The notes under the pieces are model-generated. The model saw nothing but the letters and a program-made list of their open reading frames with translations. It ran no database searches and was not told where the DNA came from. Below are positions 26,940-35,356 of a stretch of 64,000 bases of DNA, in pieces (the first letter of the stretch is position 1; every line of letters starts with the position of its first letter). The DNA lies in NCBI GenBank assembly GCA_964416175.1, contig CAYQDF010000004.1, forward strand, positions 1 to 64,000, given 5' to 3'. The translations under genes were made by a program, and so were the position numbers. This stretch comes from CAYQDF01 sp964416175. Its GTDB lineage: Bacteria > Chloroflexota > Anaerolineae > Anaerolineales > UBA4823.

Positions 26940-27500
26940 TCAGGTTAACGCTTTCCCACACTTAGGGCAGAAGCGGTCCGACTTCTGAATGGGGCGACCA
27001 CACTGGGGGCAAAAACCGGCGGACCTATCCAGGCGCGTCCGTCGGCGATTGGCAAGCAATACTTCTAATTCGTCATCAGCAGCCGGGATTTTCAAGCCCC
27101 CTCCGGCGGCGGTAGCCCCTTCAGCCTCCAGGACCGGCATCGCCGCCAATCGCCGACGAGCAGCGATCGCCGCTTCGATTCGGGCTTCCATGTCGTCTCC
27201 CGCTCCGGTTTTTTCGAGGCGATCCAGCTGGCGATAGACCTCTGCCCCTTGTTGGACCAGTAACGCCCTCTGGACAGGGTAATCTTCCTCCGGGATCTTC
27301 CCCAAAGCGTAATCGAAATCCATCTCCTCTAAGGCGGTCAAAATGCGGTCCCGCTCAGCCAGCAACGATGACAATTCGTGATCCACCTGGTCGCTTTCCG
27401 CAGACCTTACGGCCGACTCCCGATTTACCAGTGGGCGGGCGATAAACATCCCTACCAGCAGGAGCAGGGCAAGTATGAGAAGCAATGAGCCGATGTCCAT
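26940..27500 (-). CDS. Membrane-anchored zinc-ribbon protein in CcmI position
   Basis: A 186-residue protein with an N-terminal membrane helix (LLLILALLLLVGMFIARPLV), a charged coiled region, and a C-terminal zinc ribbon (CPQCGRPI, CPKCGKAL). The segment EEMDFDYALGKIPEEDYPVQRALL matches the N-terminal region of CcmI/CycH, which presents apocytochrome to the CcmFH ligation complex. The TPR part of CcmI is missing and replaced by the zinc ribbon. I infer a CcmI-like role from this and from its place between ccmG and ccmA. Confidence 0.6.
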   Translation of the reverse strand: MDIGSLLLILALLLLVGMFIARPLVNRESAVRSAESDQVDHELSSLLAERDRILTALEEMDFDYALGKIPEEDYPVQRALLVQQGAEVYRQLDRLEKTGAGDDMEARIEAAIAARRRLAAMPVLEAEGATAAGGGLKIPAADDELEVLLANRRRTRLDRSAGFCPQCGRPIQKSDRFCPKCGKALT

Positions 27501-27529
27501 GTTCTCTGAGAGGTATCTTCAGGATGGGC

Positions 27530-28138
27530 CTACTGGTCGAGCAGGGGATCGATCATCGACCGGATTTCCGCCATTGAGGTGAAAGGTATGAGTTTGAAAT
27601 TTGCCAGGGTGCCGTCTCGAGTGATGATAAAGGTCTCCGGCACCCCCGTGGTGCGGTAGGCATGCGCGATGCGCGTCCCTAAATCGGGCCCGTTCGGATA
27701 GGTGACATTGAACCTCTGCAGGTATGCTTTCGCTTTCGTCTCGGTGTCGAGGTAATCGATGCCCAGGAATACCACATCACCGCGCGGCTGGTAATACCGC
27801 CAGGCTGCTTCCAGCTCGGGGGCCTCCTCCTCACAGGGGATACACCAGGAGGCCCAGAAATTGACCAGGACCACTTTTCCGCGCAAGTCATTCAAAGGAA
27901 TCTGCACGCCCTCGAATGTCGTGAGGGTGAAATCCGGGGCTGGATCTCCAACTTTGAGCGGACCGCGCTGTGCACGGAGCAGCCCGAAAGCCAGGAGCGC
28001 AAGCAAACCCAGGATGGTGATCCAGGCTGCGATCGCGCCGGGCGAGAGCCTGGCACCGAAGATCGAGATTCGCCCCCCTCGATCTGTGGGGGGCGCCGGT
28101 GTCTCCGTGATTGAGGTCGAGGATTCTATCTCAGCCAT
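27530..28138 (-). CDS. ccmG: Thiol-disulfide oxidoreductase CcmG/DsbE (TlpA-like)
   Basis: A 202-residue membrane-anchored thioredoxin-fold protein. A single membrane helix lies near residues 33-50 and the active site reads FWASWCIPCEEEAPELE. CcmG keeps the CxxCH cysteines of apocytochromes or CcmH reduced before haem attachment. The later segment TTGVPETFII carries the cis-Pro. It follows ccmH in the operon after about 75 bases. Confidence 0.88.
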   Translation of the reverse strand: MAEIESSTSITETPAPPTDRGGRISIFGARLSPGAIAAWITILGLLALLAFGLLRAQRGPLKVGDPAPDFTLTTFEGVQIPLNDLRGKVVLVNFWASWCIPCEEEAPELEAAWRYYQPRGDVVFLGIDYLDTETKAKAYLQRFNVTYPNGPDLGTRIAHAYRTTGVPETFIITRDGTLANFKLIPFTSMAEIRSMIDPLLDQ

Positions 28139-28212
28139 CCATCTATCTCCAACAGCAAGCGGCAGTCGCTTTCTCCGATTCTGCCACGTAATCGCATCTT
28201 TTCTTTATAATC

Positions 28213-28722
28213 CTATCGCCGGCGAAGCTCTTCTTCCAGACGGGCGACGTACTCGTCTCCGGCGCTAATCTCTGCAGAATCCCCTTCTTTCACTGCTGGC
28301 ATCGGCTGCCTCCAGGCTTGCATGGCCCGGTAGAGGATATATGCCCCCGCGATGATCGCCAGTGGAGGGATCACATATACCAGCCAGTTCAAGCCGCGGG
28401 GCGGCGGCGTGGCCAGCACCCGGTCTCCGTATTGGGCGACGAAATAATCTTTTATCTGCCTTTCGGACCAGCCCTCAGCCAGCTTCTCCCGGATCAGTTC
28501 CCGCCACTCGGCGCAGGCGGTCGTCGGGCAAACGTCCAGGGGGATGTTTTCGCACACTGGGCAGTAAAGACCTTTGGCGATGGCATTGACCTGGTCTTCT
28601 GTAGGACCTGCCGGTGTGGGCACCTGGGCCAGGGAGGCGCCGGACGGGTACAGCCCGGCAACCAGCGTCGCCAGGCCCAAGCCGAGGGTGGTTATCCACA
28701 AAGGTATCCGTGAGCCGTTCAT
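28213..28722 (-). CDS. ccmH: Cytochrome c biogenesis protein CcmH
   Basis: A 169-residue protein with a signal/membrane segment at the N-terminus, the CcmH core LYCPVCENIPLDVCPTTAC with the redox CxxC, and a C-terminal membrane helix (VYVIPPLAIIAGAYILY). CcmH reduces and presents the apocytochrome to CcmF. The core carries two extra cysteines. The ATG at 28722 overlaps the ccmF stop by four bases (ATGA). Confidence 0.9.
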   Translation of the reverse strand: MNGSRIPLWITTLGLGLATLVAGLYPSGASLAQVPTPAGPTEDQVNAIAKGLYCPVCENIPLDVCPTTACAEWRELIREKLAEGWSERQIKDYFVAQYGDRVLATPPPRGLNWLVYVIPPLAIIAGAYILYRAMQAWRQPMPAVKEGDSAEISAGDEYVARLEEELRRR

Positions 28723-30767
28723 GTGGCTGCGTAGACCGTCTTTCTCACCCGGGCTCGGGCAGGCTCCGGGTCTTTGTCTGGCCAGGCTGCCACCAGGGTG
28801 CCCAGGATGAATACGAATCCTCCGAACCACAGCCAGTTCACCAGAGGGTTGTGATAAACCTTGAACGTCGCACTCTGCGAGGAGATCGGCTGCCAGTCCA
28901 CCAGCAGAACGTAGAAATCATCTTCCCAGGTGCTTCGCACCCCTGGAATGGTCATCGGTTGCTGGGATTCGTAGTAGTAATCCCGGCGCGGGTACAGCTC
29001 TGATACATACTCCCCATCCCGGTAAACGCTGACCACCGCCCGTGAGACGTTGCGCCCGTCCCTGGTATCGAAATTGGAAAGCGATTCATAAGTGATGCTG
29101 TAGTCTCCCAGAGTGATCTGCTCCCCCTGCGAGATCGTTCCCTGGGTCTCGGTCTGGAAGAGTTCGATGCCGATGATGCCGATCGCCATCAGAACGACGC
29201 CGAGGTGGATGATGTACCCGCCGTACCTGCGCCGGTTGCGTCCAGCCAGGTTCCAAAGGGCGACTGGAAGGCTTTCACCGGAGCGGCGATGGCGGGCAAG
29301 CGAACCTCGCCAGAATTCATAAAGCGTCACAGCTGCCACGAATGCACACAGCCAGAACGCCAGTAGAGCGATCGGGTGGCGGACTCCGGCCAGCAGGAGC
29401 AGGCCAACCACGGCGAAGGAGAACAGAGCGGGCTTCCAGATCGCCCGGCCGAGCGTCTTGATCGTCGAGTGTCCCCAGGCGGAGAGTGGCGCCACACCCA
29501 TCAGAAACAGCAGCCCAGCCCACAGAGGACCCGTCGCGCGTTCGTAGAAAGGCGGCCCTACAGTCACTTTCTGACCAGAAAACAGCTCAGAGATGAGGGG
29601 GAAAAGAACACCCCAGAAACACACGACGAAGATGCTGAGAAACAGCAGGTTGTTTAACAGAAAGAGGGCTTCCCTCGAAAGGAGGGAAGTCATACGCGCC
29701 TCGGATTTGAGCTCCTGCCACCGGCGGAGAAGCAAAGATAGAGAGATAATGAAAGTCAGGCCGATAAACCCGAAGAAGGCCGGCCCGATGGCGCTTTGGG
29801 CGAAGGCATGCACGGAGGAGAGTACGCCAGACCGGGTGAGGAACGTTCCAAAGATGACCAGGTCGTAGGTCAGGATGATCAGCACCATGTTCCAGTGCTT
29901 CAGCATCCCCCGTTTTTCCTGGATCATCACGGAGTGAAGGAATGGAGTGCCGGTCAGCCAGGGCATAAAGGCGGCAATCTCCACCGGGTCCCAACCCCAG
30001 TACCCACCCCAACCCAGGACATCGTACGCCCAACGCCCGCCCAGGATCAGCCCCAACGAGAGGAACAGCCAGGCGACAAGCGTCCACCGACGCGTGATGC
30101 GGATCCAGCGGTCGTCGCTTCGCCCGGTCACCAGTGCGGCAATGGCGAACGCGTAAGGGATGACGAACGAGACGAACCCCAGATACAGCATGGGGGGGTG
30201 GATGATCATCCCCGGGTGGCGGAGGAGGGGGTTCAGCCCGTTCCCGTCGGAAGGCGCAAAAGGCACCGATCCCGCCGGCTGCCACATGGCCGTCTTGATC
30301 TCCGTTGCAGTTTGCCACAGCCGGAGGAAGGGATTCTCGAACAAGATGATCAAAGCCAGGAAGAACGCCAGCGTGGTCAGGGCCACGATCACGACCCAGG
30401 GCAGGAACTCCCGATCGCGGTCCCATTTGCGCAGGGTGACGGCGGAGGCAAAGGCAGCCATCAGCCAGGACCAGAAGACCAGCGAACCAGCCTGCCCGCC
30501 CCAAAGGGCAGTAACCTTTAAATAGACAGGCATGCTGTTGCTGGTCACGCTGGCGACGTAGTCCACCTCATAATGATTCGTGACCAGTAAGTAGATAATG
30601 CTGAGCGCAGAAACCGTAAGAAGCGGCCAGGTCAGCAGCATCGCATTGCGGCCGCTCTCGACCCAGGCGTGATCGTTCCTCCGGGAGCCGTAATAAGCCG
30701 CCCCGATTCCGAAGAGACATACCAGGAAAGCGATTACCAGCGCGCCGTATCCAAGATTTGCAACCAT
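28719..30767 (-). CDS. ccmF: Cytochrome c haem lyase subunit CcmF
   Basis: A 682-residue polytopic membrane protein, the ligase that joins haem from CcmE to CxxCH motifs. The tryptophan-rich haem motif WGGYWGWDPVE is in mid-protein, followed by conserved TPFLHSVMIQEKRGMLK. More than ten membrane segments and a large C-terminal extracytoplasmic domain are visible. Length is normal. It must also process the two non-standard haem sites in the NapC-like cytochrome of this locus if no other lyase exists. Confidence 0.93.
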   Translation of the reverse strand: MVANLGYGALVIAFLVCLFGIGAAYYGSRRNDHAWVESGRNAMLLTWPLLTVSALSIIYLLVTNHYEVDYVASVTSNSMPVYLKVTALWGGQAGSLVFWSWLMAAFASAVTLRKWDRDREFLPWVVIVALTTLAFFLALIILFENPFLRLWQTATEIKTAMWQPAGSVPFAPSDGNGLNPLLRHPGMIIHPPMLYLGFVSFVIPYAFAIAALVTGRSDDRWIRITRRWTLVAWLFLSLGLILGGRWAYDVLGWGGYWGWDPVEIAAFMPWLTGTPFLHSVMIQEKRGMLKHWNMVLIILTYDLVIFGTFLTRSGVLSSVHAFAQSAIGPAFFGFIGLTFIISLSLLLRRWQELKSEARMTSLLSREALFLLNNLLFLSIFVVCFWGVLFPLISELFSGQKVTVGPPFYERATGPLWAGLLFLMGVAPLSAWGHSTIKTLGRAIWKPALFSFAVVGLLLLAGVRHPIALLAFWLCAFVAAVTLYEFWRGSLARHRRSGESLPVALWNLAGRNRRRYGGYIIHLGVVLMAIGIIGIELFQTETQGTISQGEQITLGDYSITYESLSNFDTRDGRNVSRAVVSVYRDGEYVSELYPRRDYYYESQQPMTIPGVRSTWEDDFYVLLVDWQPISSQSATFKVYHNPLVNWLWFGGFVFILGTLVAAWPDKDPEPARARVRKTVYAAT

Positions 30768-30868
30768 CCATCACTCCAGTGTCATAAGATGCCACTGCGT
30801 GAAACGAGGGAGAACACGCTTCACGCAGCCTTGGACTATCTACTCGTTTCGGATCAGGGTGCTGTCAT

Positions 30869-31381
30869 CTATCCTTCGGATTGCTCTGGGAGGTCCTCTT
30901 CGTACTTGGTCGGGCACTTAAGCAGGAGCTCGTCGGCGTAGAAAACCCCATCCTCACCGATTTTACCTGTCATGATCGCCTGAGCTTCGTGTCGCAGCAG
31001 GTCGGGCTTGGGTCCGGTGTAGACCACCTGGAGGCGAGAGCGGCTGGGATCGGCCACTGCAGCGTGGAGCACCTCTGCCAGGCCGCCCTGGGACTCGATC
31101 TCCTGATTATCGCCCGGGACGTGCGCCACCGTGAACTGCAGGGTGAGAGTCTGGGGGTCGTATTGAATGCTGTCTCCGAGCACAGCTCCTGAGACGCGTA
31201 CCTCGCGCCCGCGCACGTCAACAGACCGGTTGACCAGTTCATTCACAGTGAGGAAATATTGGGCGCTCGCCTGCGTTGAAGTCACGATCAGGTACACAAC
31301 AGCTGCAACAATCAGCAGCCCGCCGGCAAAGAATTTCGCCCGGCTCGCATTACCGCCTTGAGTAGCGATGTAATCTGCCAT
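30869..31381 (-). CDS. ccmE: Cytochrome c haem chaperone CcmE, CxxxY type
   Basis: A 170-residue membrane-anchored OB-fold haem chaperone, the first gene of the ccm operon. A membrane helix spans about residues 17-37. In place of the usual HxxxY haem-binding motif it has KCPTKYEED with Cys156 and Tyr160. This CxxxY form is known from archaea and some sulfate reducers. The ATG at 31381 (MADYIATQGG) is preferred over an upstream start. It delivers haem to CcmF. Confidence 0.88.
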   Translation of the reverse strand: MADYIATQGGNASRAKFFAGGLLIVAAVVYLIVTSTQASAQYFLTVNELVNRSVDVRGREVRVSGAVLGDSIQYDPQTLTLQFTVAHVPGDNQEIESQGGLAEVLHAAVADPSRSRLQVVYTGPKPDLLRHEAQAIMTGKIGEDGVFYADELLLKCPTKYEEDLPEQSEG

Positions 31382-31517
31382 GCTTCGAACCTCCAAAATA
31401 TCGACCGCTTTCGCGCGCAAGTGGTCGCTTTCTGAACACAACACTTAATTTTGGCACAGGTAGATTAATGCAACCTGAGATAACGACAAATTCTGTATGA
31501 GAAAGCCTTAGAAGAGC

Positions 31518-32204
31518 TCAGGCCCGAATCAGACCGGTCCGGATGGCGAACTTGACCAGTTCTGTCGATGAATGCAGTTTGAGTTTGAACATAATGCGCT
31601 CGCGGTGCCGGGCGACCGTCTTCGGGCTGATGCCCAATTTCTCACCGATTTCGTTGTTAGTCATCCCCTCCGCCACCGCTTCCAGTACCTGGCGTTCCCG
31701 GTCGCTCAGGACGTCCAGGTCGTGCCTGGCGACCTCTTCCCGGTCAGCGTGAGAAGTCCCCGTCTGTAATTCTGCCAGCAAGCGGCGATAATCCTCCAAC
31801 AGCCAGCGCGCCAGGGCAGGTTGCAGGTAAACGTTGCCGGATGCGACGCACCGGATGGCATGCACCAGTTCTTCAGCAGCGATCTGTTTTGTGACATAAC
31901 CGGTCGCGCCAGCTTGAAGCATCTCGAACAAATACTGTTTGTCCTGGTGGATGGTCAGCGCCAGCACCTTGGCATCTGGAAAAACCATTTTTAACTGCCG
32001 GGTCGCTTCCAGGCCATCCATTTCCGGCATGGTGATATCCATGATGACGACATCCGGGTGCACCTGTTGAGCGATTTGAATCGCTTCACCACCGCTGCCA
32101 GCTTCTGCGACGACCTGCATTCCTTCCTGGGTGTCCAGGTAGGTCCGGAGACCTGTGCGCACGATATCGTGGTCGTCAACCAACATCAACCGGATGGTGT
32201 TCAT
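31518..32204 (-). CDS. NarL/LuxR-type response regulator
   Basis: A 228-residue response regulator with an N-terminal receiver (LMLVDDHDIVRTG, phosphoacceptor Asp56 in VVIMDITMPEMDG) and a C-terminal LuxR helix-turn-helix (LSDRERQVLEAVAEGMTNNE). Its ATG at 32204 lies inside the end of the kinase gene, a 29-base overlap, so the two are co-translated. It probably regulates the adjacent ccm operon or the divergent multihaem genes; targets are inferred from position. Confidence 0.88.
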   Translation of the reverse strand: MNTIRLMLVDDHDIVRTGLRTYLDTQEGMQVVAEAGSGGEAIQIAQQVHPDVVIMDITMPEMDGLEATRQLKMVFPDAKVLALTIHQDKQYLFEMLQAGATGYVTKQIAAEELVHAIRCVASGNVYLQPALARWLLEDYRRLLAELQTGTSHADREEVARHDLDVLSDRERQVLEAVAEGMTNNEIGEKLGISPKTVARHRERIMFKLKLHSSTELVKFAIRTGLIRA

Positions 32205-33702
32205 GGGGTATCTCCTGTACTGCACCGGTCGCGGGGGCTTTAATTGGAACGGCGACCTCCACGACAGTGCCCCCGCCTGGAGGTGAGACCAGAGCGAATC
32301 GTCCGCCGACGGACTCGGCGCGCTCGCGGATCCCTTCCAGGCCCCACCCCCGCCTGGAGGTTGCGGCATTCCTGTCCTGAATACCAAGGCCCTGATCAAT
32401 CACCCGCAGGCGGACTTCACCTGCCGCAAAACACAATTCGATCATTGCCCTGTCGCATCCAGCATGCCGCGCGACGTTGTTGATAGCCTCCTGCGCTGCG
32501 CGAAAGATCACTGTCTCCACCAGGGTATCCAGCCGCTGCCGGTCTCCTGCTACTTGAAGAGTTACCTGAAGCCCGGTTCGCTGGCGTTCCTGATCGGCTA
32601 AAACTTGCAGCGCGGCAACCAGCCCCAGGTCGTCGAGCTGTGCCGGGCGCAGATCGCGCACCAGCCGATAGATCCCCTGCGACATCTGTCGGATGATGTT
32701 CTGCAGCCGGTCCACGATCTCTGTGGTTTCAGGTTTTCCGGTCAATAAACTGCGCAGGGTAGCCAGGTTGAGGCTCAAGGCAGTCAAGAATTGGGCGGTC
32801 TCATCGTGCAGCTCGCGGGCGATGCGCGCCCGTTCCTCCTCCTGGGCGATGACCGTGTGGCGCAACAGTTCGCCTCGCAGAGCTTCTCTCTCTACGAGAT
32901 CGCGCTGGACCTGCTCCAGGGCCGCCAGCCGTTCGCGCTGCGCGGCCAGGAGCTGTTCCTCGCGCTTGCGCTCGACGATCTGGATCGCCCGGATCAGGTC
33001 TAACGTAATCAACACGGCTAACGATGCCCGGACGAGCTGCACGGGAAATCCAAAAATATCCATGAATACAGCGGCGTTCACATATCTGGCTGGGAACATA
33101 TCGACCGGCGATACGAACACCTGAGTCAGCCCATACAAACCAAAGCCGATGGAAGCCCAAAGGAAGCGCGGCGCCAGCTCCGGCTGGCCATCCTGTTTCA
33201 CTTGCTGGGCTCGCGCCCGCAGGCCCAAGGCTGCGAGGATACCTCCCGGAATTGCCAGCAGGTACCGGGCGATCGGGTCCACCCTCTCCAGGATCACAGA
33301 TCCTTGAGCCAGGCTGTCGGCGTAGACTCCAACGACAAAGAGAAAAATACAGCCGGCGGACAGGGCTACAGCCCAGATGTTCCCCAGCGGCCTGCCAGAC
33401 AACATAAAGACGCCGAAAACCACCAGGGGGGTGAAAGAGACTACCAGCCAGATCAGGCGCATCCAGATCACCCCTTGTGGGAAGGAGACCCCCAGCCAGA
33501 TCCCTTGCAGGAGGAGGATTTCGATCCACTCGTGCGCACCGTGCAACAATCCGAACACAGCCAGAGGACGCAGCACGCGCCGGTCAGCCAGCATGGGAGA
33601 ACGCAGAGTCTCCAGGGAAAGGGCCAACCCCATGCTGAAGAATGCCAGCCCGTAAATAAAAAAGATGAAGACAATATACAGGTGCAATCCAGGAACGGTC
33701 AT
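32176..33702 (-). CDS. Membrane sensor histidine kinase, NarX/DegS type
   Basis: A 508-residue HisKA_3-family kinase. The N-terminal half has six or seven membrane segments (residues 8-240) with an embedded HGAHEWIE stretch whose His and Glu residues could bind a ligand or metal. A coiled linker follows, then the H-box ARELHDETAQ with His299, and a C-terminal ATPase domain (NNVARHAG, DQGLGI, GWGLEGIRERAESVGG). The membrane sensor type suggests it detects a membrane-soluble or redox signal. It partners the regulator encoded next. Confidence 0.87.
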   Translation of the reverse strand: MTVPGLHLYIVFIFFIYGLAFFSMGLALSLETLRSPMLADRRVLRPLAVFGLLHGAHEWIEILLLQGIWLGVSFPQGVIWMRLIWLVVSFTPLVVFGVFMLSGRPLGNIWAVALSAGCIFLFVVGVYADSLAQGSVILERVDPIARYLLAIPGGILAALGLRARAQQVKQDGQPELAPRFLWASIGFGLYGLTQVFVSPVDMFPARYVNAAVFMDIFGFPVQLVRASLAVLITLDLIRAIQIVERKREEQLLAAQRERLAALEQVQRDLVEREALRGELLRHTVIAQEEERARIARELHDETAQFLTALSLNLATLRSLLTGKPETTEIVDRLQNIIRQMSQGIYRLVRDLRPAQLDDLGLVAALQVLADQERQRTGLQVTLQVAGDRQRLDTLVETVIFRAAQEAINNVARHAGCDRAMIELCFAAGEVRLRVIDQGLGIQDRNAATSRRGWGLEGIRERAESVGGRFALVSPPGGGTVVEVAVPIKAPATGAVQEIPHEHHPVDVG

Positions 33703-33713
33703 CTTCTACCAGC

Positions 33714-33731
33714 CTGTAAAGTATTTTACAG
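33714..33731. promoter_or_regulatory. Inverted repeat CTGTAAA-N4-TTTACAG before the kinase gene
   Basis: Perfect 7-base arms with a 4-base centre lie 12-29 bases upstream of the kinase start, overlapping its leader. Position and symmetry suggest an autoregulatory operator. The sequence does not match the NarL heptamer pattern. Confidence 0.5.
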
Positions 33732-33809
33732 CAATCCTTAATATTTAATAACTCGCAACGATATGACATTAATCCTATATGCCGCATAACAAATTCACTC
33801 ATATTCAGT

Positions 33810-33832
33810 TAATTATTGGGGTAAAATAATTA
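33810..33832. promoter_or_regulatory. Inverted repeat TAATTATT-N7-AATAATTA in the divergent spacer
   Basis: Perfect 8-base AT-rich arms with a 7-base centre lie between the kinase gene and the octahaem cytochrome gene. It could be a regulator site controlling both directions. The rest of this 300-base spacer is AT-rich with no clear -35/-10 pair. Confidence 0.45.
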
Positions 33833-33999
33833 GGCAATTCTCCGCAACACAAATCGGCCGCATGAAAGAAGAAAGCGCTCTACCACGCCAGCCTTCCTAA
33901 AGGCCTTGAGCAAACCAGACGGCCCAATCAGACAAGCGCCCTGGTAGCAATCCTTTGCCATCACCTGCTCACATCACAGCTCTGCGAGGAGAATCAACC

Positions 34000-35268
34000 A
34001 TGCAATCGAGAACCTTCCTGGCGATCGGGGCAATCCTCATCGTATTGCTCTTAACCGTAGCCTGTGCAGGTCCAGAGGGCCCTCAGGGGCCGCCTGGACC
34101 CGCTGGGCCTCCCGGACCGGAAGGTCCCCAGGGTCCTCCGGGGCCCGAAGGCCCCGCCGGCCCGCCCGGCCCGGCCGGGGAAGGGATCTCGGAAGGCGGT
34201 GTCGGCGCGGAATATGTTGGCAGCGCTACCTGCCGCGGTTGCCACAGCGCCATCTTTGACGTCTTTATCAATTCCGGCCACGCCTGGAAACTCAACCCCG
34301 TGGTCGATGGACAACCGCCGGACTACCCCTTCTCCGAAATCCCGGAGCCGCCTGAGGGGTACACCTGGGCTGATATCGCATATGTCATCGGTGGGTACAA
34401 CTGGAAAGCGCGCTTTATCAACCTGGAGGGCTACATCATCACCGACGCGCCTGGTTCCAGCGGCAATACCGAATATCTGAATCAATACAACCTCCCCAAC
34501 CCGAACCCGGTCCTCAACCGGGAAGCGGGTTGGGTGACCTACCATTCTGGTGAGGCGAACCTCCCCTACGACTGCGGCGCCTGCCACACGACCGGCTACA
34601 GCCCGCAGGGCAACCAGGATGGGCTGCCTGGCATCGTCGGCACCTGGGCTGAACCGGGGGTCCGGTGCGAAGCCTGCCACGGACCTGGGGGTCTGCACGT
34701 CCAGAATCCATCCGGGGTCCAGATGATCCTCGATAGAGACGCAGAGCTGTGCGGGCAGTGCCACATTCGAGGCGCAGTCGAAACGGTGGACGCGAAAGAT
34801 GGGTTCATTGAGCACCATGAACAATACGAGGAACTCTTCCAAAGCAAACACGTCACCCTGGATTGCGTCGTCTGCCATGATCCGCACCAGGGCGTCGTGC
34901 AGCTGCGCCAGGCAGAGGTCCAGACGACACGCACCCGGTGCGAGAACTGTCATCTTGATGAGGCCAGCTTCCAGGATTCGCAGATCCACCCAAACATCAC
35001 ACAGTGCATCGACTGCCATATGCCGCACATCATCAAGTCGGCCTGGGGCGATGCGGAGAAATTCACGGGAGACATCCGCACGCACCTGATGCGCATCAAC
35101 CCCAACCAGATTGGACAATTCTCTGAGGATGGCACGACCGCTCTCTCGGAGATCGGTTTAAACTTTGCTTGCCGCCAGTGCCACGTCGAGGGCGGCAACG
35201 CCACGCCGAAAACCGATGAAGAGCTGATCGACAAAGCGAAAGGCTATCACACTCCTCCAGAAGAATGA
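34000..35268 (+). CDS. Octahaem c-type cytochrome lipoprotein with collagen-like stalk
   Basis: A 422-residue exported cytochrome. A leader of about 21 residues ends in LLTVAC, so Cys22 is likely lipidated. Residues 24-62 form 13 uninterrupted Gly-X-Y triplets rich in proline (GPE, GPQ, GPP, GPA), a collagen-like stalk. Eight CxxCH haem sites follow: CRGCH, CGACH, CEACH, CGQCH, CVVCH, CENCH, CIDCH and CRQCH. The start at 34000 follows GCGAGGAGAATC. It is first of three multihaem genes and probably carries electrons at the cell surface; an enzyme role, as in octahaem reductases, cannot be excluded. Confidence 0.85.
   Translation: MQSRTFLAIGAILIVLLLTVACAGPEGPQGPPGPAGPPGPEGPQGPPGPEGPAGPPGPAGEGISEGGVGAEYVGSATCRGCHSAIFDVFINSGHAWKLNPVVDGQPPDYPFSEIPEPPEGYTWADIAYVIGGYNWKARFINLEGYIITDAPGSSGNTEYLNQYNLPNPNPVLNREAGWVTYHSGEANLPYDCGACHTTGYSPQGNQDGLPGIVGTWAEPGVRCEACHGPGGLHVQNPSGVQMILDRDAELCGQCHIRGAVETVDAKDGFIEHHEQYEELFQSKHVTLDCVVCHDPHQGVVQLRQAEVQTTRTRCENCHLDEASFQDSQIHPNITQCIDCHMPHIIKSAWGDAEKFTGDIRTHLMRINPNQIGQFSEDGTTALSEIGLNFACRQCHVEGGNATPKTDEELIDKAKGYHTPPEE
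34069..34185 (+). repeat. Collagen-like Gly-X-Y coding repeat
   Basis: Thirteen nine-base units encode Gly-X-Y triplets directly after the lipobox cysteine. The units are GC-rich and vary in wobble positions, so the repeat is kept at protein level as well as by recent duplication. Confidence 0.8.
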
Positions 35269-35356
35269 CTCTCGCCGGGTGGTCGACCCGACTCGATACC
35301 GGTGGTTCCTCTGAATCCTTGACAAGCCAGACGCAAGCTGTCACACCGAGGCTGGA

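Noticed and set aside
34069..34185. Regular repeat that could suggest a CRISPR-like array
   Set aside because: It encodes Gly-X-Y triplets in frame inside a gene; there are no spacers.
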